Below, piece after piece: positions 11,901 through 23,900 of a stretch of 64,000 nt of DNA. The stretch is from NCBI RefSeq assembly GCF_954871325.1, contig NC_088777.1:42943366-43007365 (forward strand), read 5' to 3'. The position numbers and the translations under genes are program-made. The stretch is from Gordionus sp. m RMFG-2023 (lineage: Eukaryota > Nematomorpha > Gordioida > Chordodea > Parachordodidae). Under the pieces are notes generated by a model. That model was not told the DNA's origin. It did no database searches and worked only from the letters and a program-made list of their open reading frames with translations. Each line of letters begins with the position of its first letter. The stretch's first letter is position 1.

Positions 11901-14900
11901 AATTTTGGATGTATATATTATAGATTTCATCTCATTTTATTTGGCCCAAGCTGGGTTCGAGCCGGAGTCCTTTCCAATGGGGTTTTTCCTCAAATTTTAA
12001 ATTGTTTAAAGATTTTTTTATAAAATGAGGAAACGAATTCACAAATAATTTTTTTGAAAGGTTAAATTTTATAGTGATGCTTCTAGTCTAGTTATAAAAA
12101 AATTATTCACATAAAATTAAGTTTGAAATAAGGTTTTCATTTAATTATATTGTTTACTGATTAGAAATTGGGAAATACCACTTTCCTGTTTACTTTCTTT
12201 TTAAAGCAAATAAGAGGAAAATTTGGAATTTAATTAGGGCTTTCCCCTAGATAAAAACTATTTTATTATATTATTTCTTGATCAAAGTTATTAAAATATT
12301 TTATGACTTTCATTTTCTTCGATGGGAGTTTGAATAGACTATTTAAATGTTTATATTTGTAGGACTCATTTTTAGTGACAACCAGAAATAACGCTTAATA
12401 TCAATAAAATTTTAATTTTATGCTGCAACCTTTTATAAAAAAAAATGCATATATTATAAATTTAAATTCTCACTATTATATAATTAAAAAAAATTATTTT
12501 AATCAAAAAAAAATATATAAATATAAAAAGGTGCATTTTTGGTGCCCTACTTTATTATGCTTTTAATCGTTGGAATACCACTATTCTATATTGAAATATC
12601 TCAAGGACAGTTCGCGAGTTTGGGACCCATAAAAATATGGAGAGTAGTCCCTTTAGCTGAAGGTATAAACTAGTTATTTAGGTTATAAATTTTAAACAAA
12701 TAAAAATGACTTTTTTTAAAAATAATTTAGAGACATTTGACCCGACTTTGTGTTCAAGTTAATTATTATGTATTAAATGCTATAAATTATTTAAAAGGTA
12801 TCGGATACGGCATGGTTTTTATAACTTCTCTAGTAAATATGTACTATAACGTTATCGTTACCTGGATTATTTATTACTTTTTCGCATCCATGCAGGCTAA
12901 ACTACCTTGGACTGATTGTGAGAAGCCTTGGAATACACCTAGTTTTATTTATATACTTATCATAATCGATTAATAATAACAAAATATTGTAAATTAGGTA
13001 ATTTCGTGATGACAAAAATTATGTTTTTTACTTTCTGACACTGAAATGTGGGTGGGACAAAAGCGCTATTGCTTCTAAACTTAATTATAAAGCATGCCTA
13101 AATATTAAGAGTAGCGAAGAGATTGTTTTCTATAATATACTTATTATACACATTGAGTTTTGCTAGAAAAAATGGCAAAGAAAACTGTAATATTATGAAG
13201 GAATAAAATATCTTTAATGGTTATTTTATTTGATAAAGGAATAAAATAAGGTTTTCCCTAGCTCAGTCAGTCATTAGCTTATACCAAATGTCAGTTCAAA
13301 TGGTAGAACGTAATTTCGTTCTTTTATTTGTGATTTTTGTATTATATATATAATATATTACATATCTATTACCTTCAGTAATTAATAAAGAAATATAAGA
13401 AAAATTTCTTAATTCTGAAAGTGAAATGATAAGACATTTAATGATAGACAATGCTGCTATTACAAATTTTTAATTCAAAAATATGAACATTCAAATATTT
13501 GTAACATAATTGTAAAATAATATATAAAATCTTTGCTTTCACCACAACATAGTGGTCTATTTTTTCCTAGGTAAGAAATGATGCAAGGAAGGTACTTTTT
13601 ACCGCCTCTATCGTTCTAATATGGGATTTCAACCGTGTAAAACTTAAGGCATCGATATATACATTTTAACTCCAGTTTTAATTGCAAATCAATAAATTTG
13701 TTGTGATGGATAACCTAACTTGAAAAGCAAGCATAAATTCCTTCGAAAACATTAAAAAACATAGTTGATTGAGGTATTGATTATCAGGCAGAGAGACAGA
13801 GTCACACCATTAATTTTTTTAGATAATATAAAAGATTTTTGATATTTTTGTTTTATCAACATATCTAACACAAATACTAAATCGTGCATATGAGCTAAAA
13901 TCGCCGGTGTCATTAGTCAAGTGAAATAACTAAGTTTAAGATTATTTTTCCTGCTGCTGAGGACATTTGATTTTGAGATTTAGATGAGCAATGTGGTTGC
14001 TTCCATTTAAATCTTCCCAGATTCCAATATCAGATTCAACCTCTCTTTTTTCAACACCTAAACGGAAAAAAGTAGAATCTAAAAAAAAATATTTAAATGT
14101 GCTTTATTGATCAGCATTTGGTGGTTTATTATTATTATTGGGTTGAATATAATTTGTTTTGGGAGAAGCATTTTAAAGTTATGAAAATTTATTAGAGTTG
14201 ATTAGTGTTTTAAAATATTGAAATATCCGCCTCACATACAAATCACAATATATTTATTATTTAATTAGGATTTGATGACAATATTTTTATTTAAAAACAA
14301 ATATCCTATTCAGTGAGCCATTCAAATGTTTTAGGGGGGGGGGCTCCCATGCCCCATAAAGTTACAAAAAATATTGATGATGCCCCCCCCCCTTACCCAG
14401 GAATGTGCTATTAAAATATTAAGAAGGTTTTTAAAATTTTGATAATTCTATATTTTTTATTCAAAATGAGCACTTAATATCTGGACAATTTTCTGCAAAG
14501 GGTTGTCAAGTCACTCATGCAATACTAGCTTATATTTAAAAAAAAAATGATATTTATTATATTTTTTTTGGAAAAAGATATAAAGTGAATAAAAGTAAAA
14601 AGGTTAAGATTGATAAGAAAGTGAGATAAATAGAAGTTAATTCCCCGAAATTAAGATTAAAATTATTATTACAGGCTTAAAAAAAATCTTTAAACCTACT
14701 CATTATATATATATATATATTTTATTTCACAATTACTCATACAACATAAAATTAAATAGAATTATACACATTATTTGTTTGATTATTTAACACCATGAGA
14801 CACAATATTATATCTAAATTTTTTTTAAATCAAACCTTAGATTGTTTTTCTTATAAGGATTATGGAAACAGCGTTAAATGCAAAACACAAAATGGTACAT

Positions 14901-17900
14901 ACTACTTACATCAATGCTTTAAGGATAATAGCACATATTATAATACATTAGTGAATAAGACAAAACGAATATCACCTTCCGAAGAATATTTTTAGTAAAA
15001 TTTGTTTTTCAATATTGGGCCCTAGAATAATATTAAAATAATTATAAATGTTTGAAAATAGTGTTGTTAGACGGCTCGATTTGAGCTGATTTTTAAACAA
15101 AGGGCGAACTCAATATTTTATCCAGAATAATATTTCGCAAGCCCGAAATATTTGGTCATAGATGGCACAAAGTTGGACATCTATTAGCAAAATCATGAGG
15201 TTTGGTAATATTTTTCTGGCTAATATATTTAGTTAGCCGTTTTTAAAAATCTCAAATCAAGCCGTTTACAACACTTATTTTTAAAAAAATTTTAAAAAAA
15301 TTTATTAAAATTTTTATTCATTTATTTAAATATTTATCAAATTTTTATTCATTCAATATAAATATTTTATAAAAAGCAAAAAAATGCTTCAGTCCCCTAA
15401 TTCAATCGAGAAGTTCGAAGGAATAAATTGGGACATATTATTGACTCTTCTTCTATCATGGTTAATCGTTTTTTTAATCATGATTCATGGAATTAAATCT
15501 TCCGGAAAGGTAGAAAAATAAATTGGTTAAATACTTTTAAAATTGTTTAAATGAGTTTATTGGGCATGCAATTCTATATATAATCAATTTTAAGAGAATA
15601 CTTTAAAAAAACCTTGCATTTAAGATTTTTTGTCCTTATTTGATCATATAAAATTTCGAAAAGGTTATATTTATCCAAAAAAACATATACTATAGGTTGT
15701 TTATTTCACAGCCCTTTTCCCCTATTTCGTATTGATTATCTTAGTTATAAAGGGAGCTACTTTAGAAGGTGCCATAGATGGTATTAAATTTTATATAGTG
15801 CCTAAATGGAGGCGTTTATTGGATCTTCAGGTTAAAAAAAATTTATATTTTATATTTTTTTAGGAATAAAATTTATTATAATTATTTTGCTTTACAAAAT
15901 ATTAAGATGTTAAATCCATATTAATTGCATGCTATATCAAAAAAATATGAAACTTATATTTCCTACTCGTTATACTTAATTGTGAACAAAATTTTTTAAA
16001 ATCTTTTTTAAATTATCGTGATGAAAAAAAATTGCTTATAACTAATAAATAAAGATTAATTATTTTAAAAGATACTTTAAATTCTCAGTACCTTACTAAT
16101 ATTAGTAGTTGTAATTATTTTGAATATGTCATCAAATAAAAAATAGGTTCTAGCTATTTTCAAAATGTCGATTTAAAAAAGTCCCCAAAGTACATTAGAT
16201 AATCTATCTGATTTGAATATATAGTGTGTTCTCTATAATATCCTCCTCGAAATATCACCTAAAATTTATTAACAAATTTATAACAATGATTAAATACGTT
16301 ATATATATTTTTTTAAACTAATTTAGGTATGGACAGAGGCTGCAGGACAAATGTTTTTCTCCCTCTCATGCGCCATGGGTGGACTACACGCTCTTTCAAG
16401 TTATAACAAATTTGACAACAACGTGCTAAGGTTAACAAAATATAATAGACACAAGAACATTATTTTATAATTCATAAGCTAAACTCCAAAATTTATCATT
16501 AATATATAACAATTAATCATTAATATAAAAATTATAATATATCTCATTGATTTAATTCAATTAAGTCACTCGTCAAATTATATTGGTGAGGTTTAAATTC
16601 AAAAAATAAAATTAAATCAGTGGCGAAGTGTCCATAGAAGCAATGGAAGCATTGCTTTCTTAAATAAACTTAATATAATCTGTATACTATGTTGAAAAAA
16701 CTAATCTGACTTCGTTTTAATATAATTTTTATAATATTATTTTTACTACGTTAATAAGAATTACTATTATTTTTACTACGTTAAAAAAATTACTAATATT
16801 TTTACTACGTTAAAAAATTTATTATTATTTTTACTACATTAAAAAATTTACTATATTTTTGCTACGTTAAAAAATTTACTATTATTTTTACTACCTTAAA
16901 AAAATATACATGAGGGAACCAAATTTCGTAAGATTATGGTTTGTGAGAAATAATTACCATTGGTTATCTTTTAATTTGCATGTTCTCTTAAGTTAACAAA
17001 AAATGTTCCAATGATACCTCCCCCCCCTTTCCCATTTCCTGTATTTAAAAAATATATATTATATATCAGTTTAAACATTAATTTGAAAGAGAAAGAAGTA
17101 AAAGCTAATAATTTATTAAAATAAAGACCATAATTCAAAATTTTTAGAAAAAAAAATTTTTTGTAAAAATTAAAATTACATAACATAGCCAAAGGTCTAT
17201 AATAAGTGCAGTGATGTTAAAAAGCCCGAGTTGGGCCAATTTAAAAAAAAAGGTCATCGGACTTTTTAAAACACCAAAAAAGTGGACGTAAAGACCTACA
17301 ATAAACTTTATGATAGAAAACCCAACCTAATAGCTCCCTCCCCCTTCTCATAGGAAAATCCTGGATACGACCATGAAATAAGTGGACATTTACATATATT
17401 AGATATGTAATATTGAAGCTATAAAGAAGTTTTCGAATCCCAGCCAAATCTTCAAATTTATACTATTTTAAAGCGAGGAAAACGAAGAACGAAAAGGTTC
17501 CACCAAAAAACATTCAAGACAAATTAATATGGATTTATATAATTAATAAAAAAACATATTTTAAAGTTGGCTCATATATTTCTATCTTTTTAAAATTTTA
17601 ATATAATAAAAAGAATAAAATTTGGATATCAATATTTTTCATTTTAAAATTTGATGGGGTCAAATTTAGGTATATCGGAGATGTATGCTTTTTAATTTAA
17701 AATTATAAACATATTAAAACTTTAGTAATTTATATAATTAAGAGACACCTGGATAGTTACATTATCAAATTCCTTCACTAGCATATTTGCTGGGTTCGCT
17801 ATTTTCTCAGTAATTGGGAACATGTCTATGATCAAAAATATACCAGTAGAAGATATAGCCGCTTCTGGTATAGCTATTATCTAAAAAAAATTATCTATTT

Positions 17901-20900
17901 TATTTATCTTGCTTTAAAAATACTTAAATAATTAAAGTTATATTTTGTAATCATTTTTGTGTCTAATAATATTATAATCTAAGTTACAACAAGACCTTAA
18001 CTAGTGCTTGATTAATATTAGAAGAAAAAAAAATCACTAATTTCTTGTAAGGATTCAGTAAGGTTTGTTGTGATTTTAAAATTTTAGATTAATTTTTAAG
18101 CTCATGCTCTATGTTTTTAGCAAAAAGTGTTTTAAAAAAAATTTCATTTTATTTTTTTGCAGGAACTGGCTTAGCGTTCATAGCTTATCCTGAAGCTCTA
18201 TTGTATTTACCATTGCCGCCAATTTGGTCTCTCATATTTTTCTTCATGTTATTTCTCCTAGGAATAGATAGTCAAGTATAATAACCTTTTTAATGTTAAT
18301 ATTTTTATCAGAGATTAGCCGATACTCGCGGTATCGGTCATTAGCTGTAACCGCAAATTCATTTTAACCGATCTACATTACGCTATTAATTTATTTTTAA
18401 AAAAACACGATGGGTTTATAAAAACACTATAAATTTATAAAAAAAAATCTTATAAAAATTTATCAATTATTTAATTTATAAAAATAGATGAATTATATAA
18501 CTATGTTATTTTTTCAATGAAATCAGAGACCTGTAATTCCGGCCCAGAACCTGGCCTGCAAAAATGTTTTGACTTTATAATATCTTAAACAAGATAGAAA
18601 AAAATTGAAGATTTAAAATACGGGATTTTTAAATTTTTAATCATTGATTTATCAGTGAAAAAATGTTAAAAAATCTAATAAGAGCGCATTCTCATATTTT
18701 TCGATTTTAACCTTAAAACCATTCGCAGAATACATGCCAAAATTATTAGAAAAAGCGAGATATCAAAAATTCAGTGCCGATCTGTAAAATGATCAATAGT
18801 AAAAATCAGAACTGCGGCAAGAAATATTTACTACATTATTATTTTTTGTTATCGATATTGGTTATGATATCAGTTGTTACCGGCTAATACTGTGTTTGGC
18901 ATCGGCCATATCAGTCAGAGTAATAGCTAAAAAGATGGAATCAGTGTATCTCTGATTTTTATTGAATAAATTTGCTTATTTTTAAAATTTAAAAGATACA
19001 AAATTTAATTTATAATATCAAATTTATTCCAAAATTATCTTATTCTGATTGATTTAGGTTTATAATTAATTTATTTAGAGTGCCCTCCACCTCCCCTTTC
19101 AGACCAATGACGAGAGAACTTCCATAGGGAAATAGATGGGGGTACCCTATGAGAGCACCTCCCTCTCCCAACTATAAGCTAAATTTTAAATATTTTAAAT
19201 GAGCATATATTATATTAACATAAAAACATAACTACTATTAATATAATTCCATCATTGATAATTTATTTTTCTTTATTCCATAAATATACTTGAGAAAATT
19301 ATATAACTATGAATTAATTTTAGAATAGATTTGATCATAAATAAATTTTATTTTATTTCAAATATTATAGTTTCTAATAATGAAATAATTAAAAAGAAAA
19401 TTATCTAATGATGTTGATGATGATTAAATTCAAAAAAAGTAATAATATTGAATTTCACAACGATTTATTAATATTGCAAAAATAATTTTCATGTTGTATA
19501 AAATTATAAGAACGATAAACTAATGATTCAAAAATATAGCACAATAATAATCTAATATTTGTCAAAATGGCTTGTATATAGTAAAGATAATCGAATTAAT
19601 GACTGATTAAAAATATAGCACAAAAATAATCGAATATTGCAAAAATGAGAAGGTTGTATAAGTATTTGCCCATAATTCTGCTTTGGTGGTTTTTTATACC
19701 TATAGCTTCATAGTTTTGTGTTAGGCTTGAATGTCTCGTTTGGGGAATTCCTTTATTTAACATGAATATTTATTTTGGATATTATTCTTTGGCATCGCAT
19801 TATCATTACATCATTATGTAGAAATTGAAGATGGATAGGAGTAATAAAAATTTGATTAAACAATAAGGGGAGGGAGGAGAGGGGTATACCATAGAAGGTG
19901 GCATCCATAAATAGTAATGATGCTATAGAATCATAACCGACCTACATAAGGTTTTAATGAAGTTATTGACTTAGATAGAGGGCACTGAGTATACATAATA
20001 TTAAGAAATATGAACACAATATTTATTTAATAAATATGAACTTTTAAAACAGTCCGCTGGGGTTGAAACAGTTACTACTGCACTATTTGACTCCCTCAAC
20101 ATTCACAATATTGGGAAATGGAAAAAATCGGGAATAACCTTAATTATATGCGTCGGATTCTTCATATTGTCAATACCTTTAGTGTCTAGGGTATATTTTT
20201 TATCACACATACTAATATATATTCGATTTTTTTAATACTAATCTCATACTATATCATTAATCTACATTTCTTTTACAATATTTACTTTCATCATTTTACA
20301 AATAATTTTTTTTTAATATAAAAGACGGGGATATATTGGGTCGAGTTATTAAACAGTTCTGCCACAGATTGGGGTTTAATACTGATAGCGTTAATGGAGG
20401 GTGTAGCAATATCCTACATATACGGTAAAATATAATTCATTCTACTTACCGGAATTCATTTATACCTGTGGGAATTTTTTTTTAAATTAGATAATCTTTC
20501 AAGATTTTATTATTTTTATAATAATATTAAATAAATTCGAGTATGTATGGATTAAAAATAACATTAGATCGGCATATTTTAATTTCGATTTTTTTGCTCA
20601 GATACTAGTGTTTTAAAAAAAACAATTCTGCAGGGTATTTTTAAGAATTACATGAAGGACTCCCTAAAGTTTCCCGGAGTAATGCTAACAAGCAATGGTT
20701 TGAAAAAGGGAAAGTATTTTTTTAATATTTTATTAGTTTCTAAGATTTAAGGAACGGTTATTATTTGATACTATATGTCTATACATGTATAATCCAAGAG
20801 AGAAGCCGGCCCAATTGCCAAGGGGTTAGGAATATGCTATCAGAGTTTTTATTGCTCCCTAAGTTCATCTTCATTGCTTAGAAGTTGTAAGTAGGTATAC

Positions 20901-23900
20901 CTTTGTTAAGGCTTGGGCGAATGATGTTTCTACAATGTTATCCTTTGAAATATTTACAAAGGAGAGGGTAATATCTGTTTTATGCAACATGGATATTAAA
21001 AAGCAATCATTGAAAAGGAATAATAACTATGGGACAAAATGCGGCGTCCAATAGCTAATCGTAATTCTTTCGAAAATATACACAGGCCCAACCTTTAACT
21101 TTTATGGCCTCCAGCCATTCATAGCATTTTTTTATGCATTCCAGGCTGGTCATCTTAACAAATCTTTCCTTCAATAATATATATATTTAACGTAACAAGT
21201 TATTCCCAGTCTTTTTGCGAAGAAGCAGAATGGCGAGGAAGGAGTTATGGTTTAAAATGACATATTGTTTTTATTTTTCAAAAAATGGGTGGAGGGGGGG
21301 GGGGGGTATGAGGAGGTTTTATTGTCATAACAATATTTGCAAATTTTTTGCCAAAGGGAAAACACCCCCCCCCCCTATAATTTTTACCACGTGGCTTTTT
21401 CTTCGAAGTTATTTTTTTTCCAGATCTTTCAATCTGGAACATTGTGATATCATCCATTATCCCATTATGCCATTAGTTTTGGTTAAATATAACTAACAAT
21501 AACCATCTCCTAGCTCACATTTGTCTTAGTGTTAATAGTTCATTATCTTCTTCCCCAATAAATACTTTTTAAAAATTGCTTAAAGCTTAAATTATTTAAT
21601 TTTAACAAAATTTCCTCCTTTTCAAAGTATTTTAAATTTTCTTATTCAGTAAATATGATTTTTAATCCTCATGCCATTTATATCAAATTTTTAGCCCACC
21701 CGCTCAACGTTAAAAAATAATTTGGTTGGTTTGATTTATTTTCTTTCATAAATTTTTAATAAATATAAACCCATCCTGCTCATTCTGCCCTTAAAACATT
21801 TCAAATTCATCCGCCCGCCCGACCGTTAAAAACACCTTTAACCCACTCATTTGCGGACCTTTAATGCCAACCCACGACTTCCCCACCAACTTTATTTGAA
21901 TATTTAATTTAATTTGCAAGTTAAATTGGCTAAAATTTGATGGAGGTGCTTCTGCTATAAATATATTTATTTGAATTAATTTAAACAACGTGGTCTACCA
22001 AATGAAAAAGAAAAAATGCTTAAATTGAATTTTTTTAAAGAAAGATAGAAAAATATTTACAGTGGGTGAGACAAGCTGCAACTCTAGAAGTTTTAAATAT
22101 AATAATGATCAGCTACACCCCCCCCCCCCCCAATTCTTCTTTGTTTCTAAAATTTTATCAATTTATCAATAATTTTTACATTGAATTTGGATCTGCTTAG
22201 GTATCAACAATCTAATATACGATATCGAAATGATGATTGGAACTAAACCAAAATATACATGGTTATATTGGAAGATTGTCTGGGCTATATTTCCACTCAT
22301 CATGGCGGTAATTTAATTAAATATTTTGTTAATTTAAAAGGATACATTTTAAACCCGTAAATGATATATGCAAAAATTTGTCTAATTTTGGTTCTTGATA
22401 ATTCGGGCAACTTCATAATTTGACCAAAATATTTAGACTCAATCAAATTCCATTAACTACTATTACACTTGATAAATTGGGTAACTATTTAAGTTGGGCA
22501 AAAAACATGGTTCTAACGGTGCCCAATAGACAGGTTTTAATGTATATATTCTAAATGGTTTATCTCAACTTATTTTCGGAATCTTTTAAAACCATTAGGA
22601 TTTGGAATGATTATAAACGCAGCGTTTTTTTTATATAAGCCTTATTTTATTTTTATCTATTATTAAACCTCATTATCAAAATTTTAATTCCAAAAAATAT
22701 TGAAGGTAAATATCAAAATTTGATTAATTTTCAACATAAAAGAAAAATAGGCGCCATTTAATTTTATTATTTCGTTAATAAGAATTGTATGGAAAAAAAT
22801 TAGAAAAAATGGAAATTTCATAATTTTTTATTCTTTGATAATTTACCGAATTTTATTTTTCATACATATTTTTGTTCAAAGTTTTCATTTGAATGACAAA
22901 GGTAAAAATCTATTTTTTATATTTTAAAAAAAAATTATCATATTTGTATATTTTTTTTTCTATGTAAACGGTTTAAAATTTTATTATGCTTTGAGGTCTA
23001 AGGCCGTGTCCTAGGTAAGCATAATACTAAATAAATAGCTGGCTAAAAAAAGTCTTAAACATTTTATTGTAGATAACAGATTTGCTAAAATATTTAGACA
23101 TATAAATGCGGTCTCTATATATATCTTTAAAAGGTAATGTCTGTTTTAAGATACATTTGACAAGTATCTTTTACCAATTTTGTCAGATAGCTACTGGATC
23201 AATTCCTTCTATTTCTAATGACACTAAAAAAATTGATTGATAAGGAATGATAAAATTATTTATATAAAAACAGGCTTTATAGTGGGACCTAATTGAGCGT
23301 TTGCGTTTCTTTGTGCAAAATGCAAAGAATGTATTTCAAATGGTACCGTGCAAATTGATCACAATTTATAATCATTAATAAAATCGCAAACTGATTTTTT
23401 TAGAAAAAGGCTTAATTAGGTCTCACTATTAATCGTTCTTATCTATATCGTTATCTAGACTCATTTGACAAGTGCCTTTTAATAACTTTAGCAGATAGAT
23501 ACTAGTGAGGGGCAATTCCTGTTATTTTTAATAATAGGATATCTAAAATTGATTGATTAAAAATGATAAGGTTAATTAATAATTCATATAAAAATAGACA
23601 TTATTCGTTCTATCTTGGTTCAATATGGTTCCTTTGGCCATCAACAATTATGTTTACCCTAAATGGGCTGACACCTTTGGCGTGATCTTAGCTGGAATAC
23701 CAGTTTTGTTCGTGCCCATACTTTTTACCAAAAACTATTACGCGTTGAAAGATCGAACTACGAGAACGTTTCTAGAAGTTAGTTATTTTTCCATAATTTT
23801 AATATTTCATTAGTATTTTGTTTTCATATAGTTTATTGACGGGTTTCCAGATTTTTAATTCTGAATATTAATTTTTAAAAAATATTGTTTATCGTTTATA

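Noticed and set aside
11945-11985. B-box-like GGGTTCGAGCC on the plus strand
   Set aside because: No A box upstream and no tRNA fold.
17241-17447. Short minus-strand frames near 17 kb
   Set aside because: They lie in SLC6 intron 7 and overlap a MITE end fragment (17214 onward); no domain.
20620-20720. Exon candidate after an attctgcag acceptor in SLC6 intron 11
   Set aside because: Exons 11 and 12 join directly in phase across TM10-TM11, and the segment carries no SLC6 sequence.
20811-20900. tRNA A-box-like stretch ttgccaaggggttagg in SLC6 intron 11
   Set aside because: No matching B box; may be an old SINE trace but cannot be supported.
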